A stretch of DNA of 64,000 nt from Diphasiastrum complanatum (GCA_029204225.1 CM055098.1:9279746-9343745); one strand, 5' to 3'; positions 1-12,877 are shown, counted from the stretch's first letter. Translations and numbers: made by a program. The notes: generated by a model from the letters alone, not told the origin.

Positions 1-744
1 TGATCTAAATCTTGTGTAGATTGGATCTTAGCATCTAGTATTGATTCTAGAACTCAAAGTGAGTCAAATACATTGGAGATTGGTGTTGTGTGACTTCATT
101 TGCAGGTGTTTAGGTGTCTAAAACCAGAGGCAAAGTTGAATTCAATTCACATTACCAAGATAGCAAGTTTTGCTTGCTCCAAGCATTGATTTCTAAGCGA
201 GTTTTGGAGGTGATTTCATAGAGGAGGCTTTTTAGCATTCAAGGAGAGGGAAGATCAGAGTTTTGGGGACTCTTCAAGGCTGTTCTAAGGTATAGTAGGC
301 ACCTCCTAAAGTGATTTAGGTTCAGTCCAACCATTGCTTGACTTATGCACCAAATTAGATCAATTTTTCATCAATTTTGATCATTTTTTGCTTGTGATTG
401 GATAGTAGATTGTGTTGCATCCTCATTAAGTTCCATTTAGATCTTTTACAAGTGATTTTGGAAGTATATTAGGTTGCTGAAATTCACTCTTGATCAGATC
501 ATTTGGAAGCTTTAATGTTATTTATAGAAAGAGGGGCAATTCTACTAGTATTGTCTACTTCAATCAAGCAAGTGCATTGTTTCTAGTATTCTATGATTTG
601 ATTTTGTTAGAGATCATTCTTAGATCTTTATAGGAAGTCTATTACTGATCTTTTCAGGTCCCTAAGAAGTGGGATAAGGTAGACCTTCAATCAAATTAAT
701 AGAAGTAACCTTCATTTGTGTCAAGTCCTTGATTAGGAGACTAG
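1..744 (+). other. Untranslated leader upstream of copia-A gag-pol
   Basis: No convincing ORF lies here. The stretch directly precedes the gag start codon of copia-A and is probably its untranslated leader, possibly with LTR sequence. I could not match it by eye to the candidate 3' LTR after position 4639 and found no clear tRNA-type primer-binding site. The true 5' LTR may therefore lie left of the window or have diverged. Confidence 0.4.
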
Positions 745-3700
745 ATGGCATTTATAAATGCATATCTTTTGGATACTAATGAAAGGCTCAACAAAACTAA
801 CTATTCCATATGGAAAGTTAGAATGGAATCCATCATGATCATGCAAGATCTGATGGAAATTGTAAATGGTAAGGAGGGTGAACCTATTCATCCTCAAGAA
901 AAAGCCAAATACATCAAGAGGTGCAATGTTGCACTACATTGCATAAAAATGAATGTTGCAAATGAACTCTTAAGAGAGGTAGGAGATTGCACTTCAGCTC
1001 AAGATGCTTGGGAGACTTTGCAAAAGGTCTATGCATCCAAGAACCAAACTAGAATGTTAGCTTTGAAGAATCAAATCTATAGAAGCTATCAAAAGAAAGG
1101 AGAGAGTGCACATACTTTTGTCCTAAGAGTAAAGGAATTGAACAAAGAGCTAGCCTTTATAGGTGACCCTATCAAGGATGAAGAGCTTGTTCAACTCATA
1201 TTGAATGGACTAAGCTTTGAATTTGACAATTTGGTTCAGGGATATGCAATTATGGGTAAGCTACCCATACTTGAAGAACTCCAAGGCACACTCATGGCCG
1301 AGGAATCAAGAAGGAGCCAAATGCAAGAGAGGATGGATAGGCTTTCCATCCAAGGTGGAGATGACCAAGCTCTCTTCACCAAAGGCAAAGGCAAGTCCAA
1401 AGGCAAAGGATCAACATTCAAGAAGTCTACAAAGCTTGGGGATCAAGAAGGACCCTCAAAGGCATCTCCATCAACCACCAAAGTCAAGAAGGACAAATCA
1501 AAGGTGAAGTGCTACTATTGTAGCAAGATGGGGCATTATGCCTCGGAATGCTTCAAGAGGAAGCAAGATCAAAGCCAAGCCAACATGAGCAAAGAGGAGG
1601 AGGAGGAGAGTTCACATGAGGACTCTCTCATGATGTCCATATTTTCTTCAACAAGCTTCAAAGGAGAAGATCCTTGGTGGATTGACTCGGGTGCTAGTTC
1701 ACACATGACTAGTAAAAGGGAGTTTTTCTCTTCTCTCTTATCTTATGATGGACCTATAAAGTCTATCTATACAGCAAATGATGAAGCTTGTAAGATTGAA
1801 GGAGTTGGTAGCATTCCCCTTTGCTTAGGATCTTCCAAAAAGATCAACATAGAAGGTGTTTTGTACATTCCTACAATAACAAAGAATCTACTAAGTGTTG
1901 GCCAAATGGTAGACAATGGTTTCAATGTTGACTTTGCTTCAAATGAATGTTTCATCAAGAAGAAGGGTAAGATAGTGGCTAAGGGCACTAGACTTGGCAA
2001 ACTTTATAAGTTGGATGCATTTGTGGATACTAATGTTGTCATGTTGCCCGAGAAGAGCAAGATATCTACCTTTAATTTATGGCACAAAAGACTTGGACAT
2101 GTCAACTTGGGTTCCATGGAGGCTATGATCAAGGAGGAGTATGCTTTAGGCCTACCAAGGTCTATTGGGAAGGAAGACAAGATTTGTGAAGCTTGTGCCT
2201 TATCCAAGGCATATAAGAAGGTGTTTCCTAACTCCATCACAAAGTCATCTCATCCTCTTGAACTCATACACTCAGATGTGCACATTGCTAGCACCAAATC
2301 TAATGGAGGTTCATCCATGTTTTTAACCTTCATTGATGACTACTCAAGATATTGTTGGGTGTTCTTACTTTCCTTCAAGTCTCAAGTATTTGATACTTTT
2401 GTAAAGTTCAAGTCGTTTGTGGGAAAACATCATAATCATAGCATCAAGATTCTTAGAAGTGACAATGGTGGAGAATTCATCTCCAATGAGTTCAAGGCCT
2501 TTTGTGAGGAGGAAGGGATCAAGAAAGAGACTTCTTGTCCTTACACTCCTCAACAAAATGGAGTTGCTGAAAGAAGGAATAGAACATTATGTGAATGTTC
2601 TAAGGCTTTAAGATTAGATGCTTGTTTGCCCAAATCCTTTTGGGGTGAGTCTCTTGTATGTGCAAACTACTTGATGAATAGGGTGTCTTGCAAAGCAATT
2701 GAAGGCAAAACTCCTTATGAGATGTTGTATGGAAAGAAACCCAATTTTAATTACTTGAAAGTTTTTGGGTGTATATGTTATGTGCATGTGCCATTGGAAA
2801 CAAGAACCAAGGAGGATCCATCTTCCACAAGAGGGATCATGCTTGGATATGCAAGCTCAAGCAAAGGCTACAAAGTCTATCTCCCATCCTTGAACAAATT
2901 TGTTGTTTCAAGGGATGTCATCTTTGATGAAAATCATATGCATATGCTTGAAGAAGGCTCAAGTGCTCCAACAATCAAGAAGAAGATGGCCGAGGAGCAA
3001 GATCTTGGTTTTGAGGAGGAGCTCATGGAGGAGCAAGCACCAAACCCACCTATCACACCAAGGAGATCTTCAAGGGCAAAAGTGGAGCCATCAAGGCTCA
3101 CATATCAAGGCAAAGGACAACAAGTTGAGGGTATGTCATCCACTTCTTATGCTTTATCTAGTTTTGAAGAACCATCTAATGTTGAAGATGCATTGAACTC
3201 CAAAGAATGGTATAAAGCTATGTTGGATGAGTATGATGCTTTGATTGAGAATGAAACTTGGTTGCTTGTTGAGAGACCTCAAATGAATGTAATAGGATGC
3301 AAGTGGGTCTTCAAGCTTAAGTTGAATGCAAATGGGAGTGTTAACAAACATAAAGCAAGATTAGTTGCAAAAGGTTATGCTCAAGAGAGAGGGATAGACT
3401 ATGAGAAAACTTTTGCACCCGTGGCCAAGATGGTCACAATAAGGCTAATCATTGCACTTGCATCACATTCTGGATGGATTCTATGTCAAATGGATGTCTC
3501 TAATGCTTTCTTGAATGGTTTTTTGGAAGAGGATATCTATATGGAGCAGCCACAAGGGTTCATCAAGCATGTAATGGAGAACAAAGTATGCCATCTCCAA
3601 AGAAGCATCTATGGCTTGAAGCAAGCCTCGAGATCTTGGAATTCGAGACTACATTGCTATCTTATTTCACTTTCTTTTGTTCAAAGTGAATATGATCCCA

Positions 3701-4624
3701 CTCTTTACATTAAGTTTGATGATGTTGGTATTGTACTTTTACTCATTTATGTAGATGACATCATCATTAGTGGAAATAGTGTTGATGGTATTGAAAAAAT
3801 CAAGATAGATCTATCCTTAGAGTTCAAGATGGTAGATCTAGGGTGTCTTCACTTCATCTTAGGCATAGAAGTACTTAGAGGGTCTGATTTTATCTTTATA
3901 AGTCAAGTAAACTATGCTCAAAGTCTTTTGAAGAAGTTTAAGATGGAAGTATGCAAAAGTTTTGACACACCAATGGAGCAAGATGTAAAAGTGCCAAATG
4001 AAGATGATGAAAGATCCTTCATGGACATCACTTTGTTTAGGCAACTTATAGGTTCCTTAAAAGGCTAAGAGGATTCTAAGATACATCTCGGGTACATTGG
4101 ATTTTGGGATTCTATATAGAGGAGATGTGATTAACCTTCATGCATTTAGTGATTCAGATTTTGCGGGGGACAAGAGGGATAGGAAATCAACAAGTTCCTA
4201 TTCAACTTTCATAGGAGAAGGTGTGGTTTCATGGCTTTCAAAAAATCAAGAAACTATATCTCTATCTTCAACCGAGGCCGAGTACAAAGCTTTGACAACC
4301 ACTACAAAGGAGGTACTTTGGATCAAGAGATTATTGGTGGAGCTAAAGATCATGGATTCAGAGGAGGCACCAATCATCTACAGTGACAATATATTAGCCC
4401 AACACCTTGCATCTAACCCAATCTTCCATGCAAGATCTACGCACATTGAGATATGCCATCACTTTGTGAGAGAAATGGTGCAAGCCAAGGAGATTGCTTT
4501 GGAGCATGTTCCAAGCAATGAATGTGTAGCTGATCTACTTACTAAACCACTTCAAAAGACACCTTTTATGAAGTTTAGATCATCACTTGGAGTGATTAGT
4601 AAAGCAATGATTGAACCAAGCTAG
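745..4624 (+). pseudogene. Ty1/copia retrotransposon gag-pol (copia-A), broken near the RT/RNase H junction
   Basis: This is a single-ORF copia polyprotein of 1107 codons, then a shifted 175-codon tail. Order seen: gag (LNKTNYSIWKVRMESI near residue 15); a CCHC knuckle (CYYCSKMGHYASEC, about 257); aspartic protease (WWIDSGASSHMT, about 312); the integrase HHCC region (LWHKRLGHVN) with catalytic stretches TFIDDYSRY and ILRSDNGGEF; and reverse transcriptase with CKWVFKLK and LIYVDDIIISG. After IGSL the frame ends at about 4068. The tail resumes with RILRYISGTLDFG and RNase H motifs (DSDFAGD, LSSTEAEYKAL). Against the fragment at 38.6-39.5 kb, a segment of roughly 40-50 codons around TRPDLSY is missing at this junction. 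That implies a small deletion plus frameshift. The rest of the frame is intact, so the element is comparatively young. It is probably inactive because RNase H is detached. Confidence 0.95.
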
Positions 4625-4630
4625 ATAGTG

Positions 4631-5380
4631 AGGAGGAGTGTTAAAAATTCACAATTCTAGCTTGACTAATTTTGGTCATATGACTTGTAAATAGTTAGAT
4701 GGTCATGATGTGGCTTGTCACACGTGCCAAATAGCATAGGATTTCATTCATAAGGATGTTCTCAAGTAGACCTAAGTGTTAGAACCTTTGGAATGAGTCC
4801 AAATTATGCTTAGATACAAGGGAGAAAAAATAGGAGCTATTTTTGGTAATTTTTGCATTGTTGAGGGATCTCCAAGATTCCAACCCTAACTTGGTAGGGA
4901 TGAAAGATCCACCAAAATTAGCATTAGGGATAGGTTTAGGGCTACTCATACCTGCCCAAAACCGTGATGGATCATGTATATATAGGTGATGATATCTCAC
5001 CAAAATCAATCAAGCAATTTCATGTTTTTTCTCTCATAATGGTGCAATTGCTCTCTATGTTCATAATTGTTTGAGTACTTGTGATTACTAATGATTATAG
5101 GATTGAATGTAGGTCTAGTGTACAGTACTCAGACTATGGGAGGCCGTACTTTCACACGTGTGAAGCCTTCTTCAAGGATTTGGGTCATTTAGTGAGGTTC
5201 AAGCATAGATTTTTGATGGATTTTGATGGTTCAACTTGTGCTAATCTTATGAAATCATAATCTATTGTTTCCCTCATCATTTCAAGTGTTTTAGGATACT
5301 TATTTGCTGTAATTTTTACAATAACCTCTTGTGCCATAGAATATCTATCGACTCTTGAGTTTGATTTGCTTGTTCGACTC
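4631..5380 (+). repeat. Polypurine tract and candidate 3' LTR of copia-A
   Basis: A purine run AGGAGGAG at 4631-4638 directly follows the pol stop. It is followed by TGTTAAAAATTC, a plausible LTR start with the usual TG. A TATATATA stretch lies near 4975 and could be the LTR promoter. The 3' boundary is not defined: minus-strand copia protease coding resumes at about 5385, so the LTR ends at or before that point. No second LTR copy is available in the window for comparison. Confidence 0.5.
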
Positions 5381-5384
5381 GAGT

Positions 5385-7160
5385 TTGAATGCTCAAGTGA
5401 TACAAATTACCATCTCTGTTACCTTTAGCAACTAGGTTATCAAAATCTTCATCGAACAATTTACAAGAGTCCCTTGTGAAGGTTACTGACATTCCTATGT
5501 CAACTATGTTTGCTATGGATAGAAGATATTTTTCAAGAGTAGGAACATAGAGAACTTCCTCCAGTTTCTTGTCACCCTGATTCGTGTCTAACCATAGTAC
5601 ACCAATTCCATCAACTACATGCTCAGTCGAACCATCTCCAAGTATAATGAATCTCTAATAATTCGTCTTCTTATACTCAGACAAAATTTGTTTCGAGAAA
5701 ACAAAATGTGAGGTTGATCTCGAATTAAGTACTACTTGTCGAATTTTCAAATTTGATGAACAACATAGATCAGCACAAACATATGTTGCTAAATTTCTTG
5801 TCGTCCTGTCTTCTGCTGCTCTGGAGCATTCTGCTTTGTCTTCGACAAAATTTGAATCTGAAGGTCCGCTTTGATTCTGTTCTTTCTTCTTCCTGGAATT
5901 TTGATAACAGTCTATTGCGCATGACCCCATTTATGATAATGAATACAATCAATCTTTGGATTCACCCAACACTTGTCTTCAGTATGACCTGAACTTTTGC
6001 ATCTATTGCAAAATTTTCTATCACCAGAATCTCCTTGTTGTTTTCCGGATTGTCGATCATTTTGTCTGAACGATTTTCATTCTTCTTAAATGACTCCCTC
6101 TTAGACTTAAACTTCTTCAAAGATTTATTCTTCTGAGTAAATAGAGCTTTTTTAGAATCACCATTATCGTCATAGAGTTCGTGAGATTCTACTTCCTCTT
6201 TGACTCCATCTATCGTCTTTTGAAGTGTCATAGACGAATCTTTTGCCAGTAACACATAAGCATTGAAAGCGTGCAAAGTAAAAAAAAACATCTTAACAAA
6301 GGGCCATTTTGAGTTCTAATATCCCCTAATGTATCATACAATATTGGAAAGCTTGAAAATAGTGTCATTACTACGTCTTGATCGTCTATGACATGTTCGA
6401 CAATGGCCATTTGCTATAACAGGTTCTTGAACTGGTTGATGTGATTTTGTAGGGAATTCTTGTTTGAGTTTTTCTTCATCACCTTTCAAGAATGATGGTT
6501 CATGGTATATCGACAGTGGAGCTTCCTCACACAGAATGAAAATAGAATGAGACTTATCTGTCTCCTTTACAAGTACATTCACAAAACCTTCTTCCTCATC
6601 CTCATCTGGTTGATCAACAAGCAATCTTTCTTGAACTTTGAATTGTGAGTCTCTCCCCTGTCAGGCTTCTCAGCTAAATGAATAAAAAACTCCAAAAGCT
6701 TCTCAAAAGGATCGCTTTTTTAGACAAAGCCTTGTAAAACAAGAAAAATATGAGTAGCGACCTATGCTGAGCATAGGTTGTGTTCGGGTCCTTAGTAACA
6801 ACTTATGCTCAACATAGGAAGCCGGCGGGATCATCTTGAGGGAGAAGAATTTTTTCCTGAGATGTAACTTGGAAGCTACATCGCGCACTTCATACAAGGT
6901 GCTCAAGATGTCCCAGACTTCCTTGGTGGGCCGATTTGTGTGTCTGAGATGTTGAGGATGATCAGCGCAAAGGCCTTGTTATCCTTTAGCTTCCATTGGG
7001 AGATTGAAGTGTTGTATGCTTTGGGTCTTGTCTCTGCACTTATGACAACATCATACAATTCCTTAGCCATTAGTACAGTTTTTATCTTAAATTCTCATAG
7101 ATGGTAATTAGACCCATCAATTTTGTCCACGATAGAATTGAGTCTCCCTTGGGAATCCAT
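5385..7160 (-). pseudogene. Decayed copia gag-protease fragment, minus strand
   Basis: Reading leftward from the ATG at 7158-7160, a gag N-terminus is recognisable (SIVDKIDGSNYHL), followed by WKLKDNKAFALIILN and LSTLYEVRDVASKLHLRKKF, all typical of copia gag. Further on lie a degraded protease site (VVLNSRSTSHF, where intact relatives have VILDSGATSHF) and the downstream stretch LGDGSTEHVVDGIG with EEVLYVPTLEKYLLS. Many stops and frameshifts break it. The catalytic DSG of the protease has become NSR. Integrase and RT are absent. It is related to copia-B (about 15-16 kb) but clearly more diverged. Confidence 0.8.
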
Positions 7161-7289
7161 GTGGAATTTAGTCTTGGTGATAGTGGTTATTATCAGTGAC
7201 TTAAGAGTGAAAATCTAATGCGATTTACGAAACAAGAATACTATTATTCTATCGAATAATAGAACCAAGTCTAATTCCACTAGATACTT

Positions 7290-8023
7290 GCAGCATTCAT
7301 TCTTCCAATGGCCCTTTTGCCACAAACGAAGCACATATCATTCTTTTTGGTCTTACTAGATGATCCTTCATCCTCTTGAGCCTTGGCATACTATTGCTTC
7401 AATTTTTTCTTGTCTTTTTCGTTGTCTTGCTTTTGGCGTACGTGATCATCAATATTTTGGTGTCGAGTCTTGAACCTTTCTCTTCTTTGCTCCTCCTGCA
7501 TCAAGATTCCTATGAGCTCATCAAAGGTTGGAAATTTTTCCCTTGATGCTATTCCACACACAAACATTTGATATAACTTTTCAATGCCACACAATGCATT
7601 GTGCACCAGCACATCAATGAAATCCAGTTCGTCTCTCATTGTCTTGATTCTAGTCATGTAGGTCTGAATGTGCTCTCCTTTTCCATTCGAGCACTATTTA
7701 TCTTTGACTTCAAAAACATGATTCTAAATGGATTTGATGTCTCAAACTAGTCTTTCAATAAATCCCAAGCATTTCTTGACATGACTACATCAATAATGTG
7801 TGTAATGATGTTGACAACTTATTGAAGATCATCGCTCTTCTTGGCTTCTTGTCGAACACTTTGATGTTTGCTTCATTTGGTGGTCTCATCTCATCCCCTA
7901 TGACAATGTCCCACAGTCTCTTTCAATTATGATATTTTTCAGCTTGAATTTCCATACCACATAGTTGGAAATGCCATCCAATTTGCTAGTTGCACTTAAA
8001 CTAGATTCTTCCATGTTTGCCAT
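7290..8023 (-). pseudogene. Second decayed copia gag fragment, minus strand
   Basis: The ATG at 8021-8023 opens a gag-like frame with SKLDGISNYVVWKFKLK near the start. This matches the L-x-G-x-NY-x2-W signature of copia gag. A later block (residues beginning MTRIKTMRDELDF, with FPTFDELIGILMQEEQRR) matches the conserved end of the gag domain. A zinc knuckle (CFVCGK, then in a shifted frame GHWKNECC) lies near 7300-7350. Stops and frameshifts are frequent. It abuts the preceding fragment head to tail but begins a separate gag, so it comes from another element. Confidence 0.75.
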
Positions 8024-8407
8024 CTCAAACTGTCTAAAAATGCAACTATAGGGTTAAATGGGTATTTTGGTAGAATGTCGATGTCAGAAGCTCAATTTGA
8101 TGATCTGCTAAAATTTCTTACTAGGCTTCCTCACTGCTTAGGTGTCAACTCCACAACCAAATTCTCCTTGAAATTGGAAATGCCTCTGCATACACACTTC
8201 CTAAAAGGGACAAAATGACTTCTAGCATCTATTGAGCAGTTTCTCTACAATAATCATTCTGTTTAGATACCATACTTGTAGGTACAGTCTAGGCGCCCTT
8301 TTTTTTGGAGTTGTAGCCCTTCATTTGGTCCAAAACCAACTTAAAACAAGGAAAATAGGGCTTTTTAAAATTTTGAACTATTTTTTTACATTAAAGAAAC
8401 TCTCTCC
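8024..8407. other. Intergenic stretch between copia debris and transposon copy A
   Basis: I see no coding potential here. No copy of the CATTAGAGG-type terminal inverted repeat was found by eye, so the downstream end of transposon copy A is truncated or undetectable. Confidence 0.4.
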
Positions 8408-9603
8408 TTAACAACATTCAGGGCCTTGGACTCCTTTCAAACTAAAATTTCTTGATGAGATTGAAGGATGGTTTGCTTGTTTATCCACTTTTAAAGATAT
8501 TATGTGCACGCTCCAATGTTTGCTGCCAACAAGCAATGAATGACTAGAATCTATAAGAGTCTCCAAAAAACAAATCTTACAAAAAGAAATGATCTTACTT
8601 TGCACAATATGGAATGATGAATATTGATGCCTCCTTGCTTGTGTGCCTGAAGGCTTTCTTCTCTTTATGCAACAGATGTCCAAAAATTGGAGATACAACA
8701 CAAATCTCCTTGGTGACTGTATATGTGTATTTATGTACATAATATACACACTCGGCTTCAACGACTATATCTGAGATATATATGGGAGGTCTTCTCCTTT
8801 AGCTCCTTATAATGCTGGTCTTTGATATGCATTTTAAAATTAATATCATCTATACAAAACAAAAACTCTCCTTCGAGATCATCTATTTTTTTGGCTGTGT
8901 ACATATCAAAATCAATGTATCTTTTAGAATCAAGGAATTTGTTCTTTGAATCATTGGGGAGTCTGATATACAATCATGTCCACCACTGTATTTAGATCCT
9001 CTGCATGTTGAGAAGGAGAACTTGCGATTTAAAGATTAGGGATTACGGGAGGGCTCTCAACCCATATTATTGCTGAGGTAGTTGCCACATCTCTTTTAAT
9101 GGGAGGAGGCGAGGGTGAAGAGATGGGAGACATAGGCTTGGGTTTTGCCCGCTTGGGCTATGCTTGCTTTCTCTCTTTTTGGGGTGGGACCCCTTTCAAG
9201 AGGAACTTGCCTCTATGTGAAGCCCGACTTAAAAATGTTGTCATAGGTGTTCCGAAGCCTCATGACACAAAGCATGTCTTTGGGCATCAACATCACCCTC
9301 TTGGCATGTATAACACCCTCTAGAAGTCCTTGTATGCAGTATGGAGTGCCCCCAAAGCAGTGATATTCCACCTCACTACATAGGGCAAATGAGTAGTCAT
9401 ATCCTGCGTGACCTAGGCCTCACAACTCGATAGAAAGCTACTTTCAAGATTAGAAGCTTGGTGCTCCTTTGTAACACCCTAATGTCCCTCAACCATGGAC
9501 GACGAGGTCTTCCGCATCTTTGCGGAAGAACGGGTTCAATCTGTAGACGGCGAGATGGTTCAACAAAGGTAGTCATTCTAGCAGTTTGCTTCATCCGAGC
9601 CAT
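8408..9603 (-). pseudogene. Histone H3-like domain fused to Ulp1-type protease, copy A (broken)
   Basis: The start MARMKQTARMTTF is strikingly close to the H3 tail start ARTKQTAR. Next comes the H3 alphaN/alpha1 region (LRDIRVLQRSTKLLILKVAF). A frameshift near 9400 moves the alpha2 region (RWNITALGALHTAYKDF) to another frame. A small deletion then removes the FEDxxLC loop, and VIHAKRVMLMPKDM follows. A linker starting FKSGFT continues into a block (FLDSKRYIDFDMY, about 8973-8758) shared with the outer copy. A C48 protease His motif (KHWSVHIISLK) sits near 8500. The Asp and Cys parts are missing or unreadable. Alignment with the copies at 22.8 and 30.1 kb supports one gene. It is clearly non-functional. 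Confidence 0.8.
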
Positions 9604-10360
9604 TTAGGCTAGATATCTCTACCATTCAAGGGAGGGTTGCTATGGCAATGAGTGATAGACAGGTTCACGTGATGGCAATACTGGGAGGTAAAGACAGATA
9701 TCTCTACGATGAGATGATAGTGCTATAGTAGCAGAGAAAGATGGGTTCTTTCATGTGATGCCGATACTGGTCAGAGTGAGGCTGATATCGCTACGACGCG
9801 AGAAAGGAGCAGAGTCAAGGACGAGAGGAGGGTCCTCGCGTGATGGCGATATCGGGTCTACAAGTACTTTGGTAGCATTTTAGGAAGAAACCAAAATCGA
9901 ACGAAAACCTAAAAAATTGTGGGAAATGGACTTATATAGGTGAAAAAAATTTACACGTGCGACACATGGCTGAATCAAAAACTGACATGTGGACTCGCAC
10001 GTGTGGACTCACACATGTAGACACATGGCTAAATGGCAAATCGACGTGTATTCTCACACGTGTGGACTCACATGTGTGGACTCACACATGTCGACTTGCA
10101 TGTGTGGACGGTTACATTATGCGTGTGAGATCTGATCAGTTGTTAGATCACCGTGTGTATAGCTTGAATTTGATAGGTTTTAACTATATAAATGTGGTTC
10201 ATCTGAACAGAGATCATATTCTCCGACCTTATATAAACAGTATTATGATAGTCTGAATGAGTCTATGTTGATAATGGATAATCTATGATTCATTCATTTT
10301 CATGACCTAGTACTTGCCCAACCACCAAAGCAAGCTCACAACCGTTGATTCACAAAAATA
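9604..10360. promoter_or_regulatory. Divergent promoter region of copy A with CACGTG-type repeats
   Basis: This region lies between the diverging H3-Ulp1 gene (-) and ORF2 (+). Repeated ACACGTG(T/C) and near-matches (CACACATGT, CACATGTGTGG) cluster at about 9953-10110. ATATCGC-type motifs occur near 9788 and 9850 beside the H3 start. The corresponding regions of the outer and inner copies show the same two motif classes. CACGTG is the plant G-box bound by bHLH/bZIP factors; the regulatory role here is inferred. Confidence 0.55.
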
Positions 10361-11300
10361 TTGAGTTTAAACGTGTGGTCCATTGTGACCAGCACCACCA
10401 ATCATGTTGCTTTGTGTAGGAGGGCTTGGATTTTGTTTTTTTATCTCTCTGCTCTTGTTCTTGAAGAGACAAGAACTTCGAGGTTAAGGATTGAGGTTGC
10501 CTCATCATCCGCTGATTCTGTGATATCAGAATCAACTATTGTTGATGAAGTCTTGGGTGCTAACGAAGAGGCAAGATTGGCAGCAATGTACGACCTAGCC
10601 CAGTCTCGTGCATTGTCCATTTCATCCTTATCTGATTTGGTCCATGGATCCAAATGACAAAAGCAAGACTATTCTCGATTTGCCAGTGTATCACATGGAT
10701 AGTGTCACATACATCTCCTTGAATGATATTATAGATGTTCTTGATCTGAGGGAGGATGAAATATTATCAATTATATCTAATTTCATCATAGAATTCTTGG
10801 ACTTTATAGATCTCGAGGATGATGATCTATGTGCTTCTATCGATTACAAAGACGGAGACAATACTGAAGCCCTACAGTCAATCATGTCTGAAAGCAGGGC
10901 ATACCTATCCCATTATTTGAAGAGCTTTGTAAATAAAAATATTTGTATTCATCATAGTAAATTTTCTTTGGATGTTGTAACAATAATAATGGCAATTAAA
11001 GCATCATGACATTTCTCGAACAAACATAAATATCCTCAGAATACATATAAAATTATTTTTGCAAAGAGAGACATTGTTATAAAAGTATTTGGCTATGTAG
11101 TTGAGAAAGTTCCTAAAAGGTCATCCTCTTTAGCTGTTTTCTCTAGATACATAGACTTGAGCAAAAGAAGATCTATTGATTTTCTAGATCCATATGATAG
11201 AATTTTTTTTTTCATGACCACACAACAAAGCCGATCATTAAAGATAAAGAGAAAAAATGATTTTGTCGTGCACTGTACTTGAAATGATGCCATATAATAC
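10361..11300 (+). pseudogene. Transposon ORF2, unknown acidic protein, copy A (broken)
   Basis: The frame from 10361 (FYLSALVLEETR, TIVDEVLGANEEARLAAMYD) and the overlapping frame 10608-11009 (ILDLPVYHMDSV, FLDFIDLEDDDLCASIDY) match the outer-copy ORF2 at 21971-20440 segment by segment. The end (HYLKSFVNKNICIHHSKF, then IIMAIKA and, shifted, IIFAKRDIV) matches its last exon. I recognise no known domain. Conserved traits are a central acidic cluster (LEDDD) and a basic, hydrophobic C-terminal block. Frameshifts break it. The N-terminal third seen in the other copies is not visible here. Confidence 0.65.
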
Positions 11301-11361
11301 ATGTACTCTTTTTGTCTGATATATCACTATTAATTGAGTCTTGCATCAATATTATTTTCAT

Positions 11362-12877
11362 CTATAAAGTTGCACGCCATTCTGAATTTTTGATAATTTG
11401 TTGATCTAGTTTTGTATCGAATTTGAACACATCTGTAGAACCATTGAAATAGCTGGATGATGTAACTATTTTTTTGAGATGTTCCACTGTGTTGTGTATT
11501 TTGATGAAATTTTCGCTCGGGCTTGCCAATGCGATTTTTCCATTCCTTGTGAAGACCAGATACTTAGACTGCCGTAAGCTTTTGCAATAAATGATGCATG
11601 ATGTCATGAAATGTGCTACAATATTAGAGATACAAGTATTGTCATATTAATCACTTTAAATTTAGTATATGTGCAATGAAATTATAATTCTAAGAGTTAC
11701 ATTGAAAAGTGATTATCATATAATGCGTCTTTAACTACATCCACAAACTCAATTGTTGATTTCTCAATTAGTACGACATTATTCTCAAACAGTTTATCTT
11801 TTTTGAGCAATTTGACCATGTTGTCAAGACTTCAACTTTTTTAATCCTTGTTGTTCCTTTTTCTTCAAAATCCTTTGTGGCATTGAGTACATATGTCGAA
11901 CTTGAGTAATGGATTTTGGTCGGTTTTTCGGAATGATTTGATAAGAAACGATGAGCTTTGGATCCTCCTATGCTTGGTTTGCATGGGATGTTTCCCGTCT
12001 TTCACGAAAGCTTATAGTCCTTATGTATTTTAACATGTTCTTTATGAAGACTCACTTTTGATATAACTTTCTCCAATCGAGCTATTGCTATTTTGGCTAA
12101 TGACTCCGGCTTATTATTCCATGCAAACCAAATATGAAGGTATATCAATTTTTCTATAATTCTTACCTCTCCATGTAGTGTACAAATGTAAACATTTTTT
12201 AGTGGAATCGGTAACACTGGTTTCCAGTTCGGATCTTCTATATCCCTTGAAACTCTCATGCTCTTCGACATGTCTTGTGTAGTTTTCATGCAATAGAGGC
12301 ATGGATGTTTTGAATTTGCTCCATGTGAGACTCTCCGAGTTTATTGTATTGCTTAATGCTCCATTCATGAGCGTAACACTAATCCTTTTTAGCTTTTGTC
12401 CCTTTATTACTTCTGATTCATCTAACTTGAGAACTAATATCAATTTTTCAACACTTTCATTTGTGATTCCATAAAGCTTTACAATAAATCGCAGTAAACG
12501 ATTCAAATCCACAAACACATTGTTGGTGGAATCATATGACAAAGTGCCATGTTTTGAGTTATAAATTTCATTGATATGGTAAGGAATACCAATGATGTTT
12601 TGCAAACCCATGTTTAAGACATCCCTCTTTGATAATTTAAATTATTGTGTTATATGCATCCCTACTAATACTAGAATAATCACATGTTTCTTGTATCCAT
12701 TTTTGGTCAATAATCTTGCCGACTTTGCCCATAAGGGCCTCTGCAATCTTGGACTTGATTGGAGAATATTGTTGATTTCCTAGTAGACTCATCGTTAACT
12801 TGGCTGTAAGTACTGCACTCAAAGACTTTCCAATCATGTCCTTGTCTTTCAGATTTTGATGGGTGACTAAAGTTGAT
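11362..12877 (-). pseudogene. DDE-like transposase, copy A (internally deleted)
   Basis: Reading leftward, an intron acceptor (TTTTTTGCAG) ends at 12878. The exon then gives NLKDKDMIGKSLSAVLTAKL and QETCDYSSISRDAY, then NNVFVDLNRLLRFIVKLYG and the first acidic motif LVLKLDESEVIKGQK. After TINSE the sequence jumps to the HPCLYCMK region in another frame. The exon with the second acidic motif (GDLK in the other copies) is deleted, so it cannot be active. The middle block PNWKPVLPIPLKNVYICTLH follows. The C-terminal block (11607-11362) is frameshifted but aligns with the SQGMEKSHWQ region of the other copies. Confidence 0.75.

Larger units (their letters stand above)
8408..12877 (-). mobile_element. 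Truncated inverted copy A of the H3/Ulp1-encoding DNA transposon
   Basis: Reading leftward, this block has transposase (12877-11362), ORF2 on the opposite strand (10361-11300), an ACACGTG-rich promoter (about 9950-10110) and the H3-like/Ulp1 gene (9603-8408). This is the order found in the two TIR-bounded copies at 17.4-35.9 kb, but inverted. The first transposase exon, ORF4 and both terminal repeats were not found. It is the oldest-looking of the three copies, with many frameshifts and an internal transposase deletion. Because it is an independent copy, it shows that the gene set travels together. Confidence 0.8.

Noticed and set aside
9099-9323. Plus-strand ORF of 74 codons
   Set aside because: It is the antisense shadow of the copy A H3-Ulp1 pseudogene.
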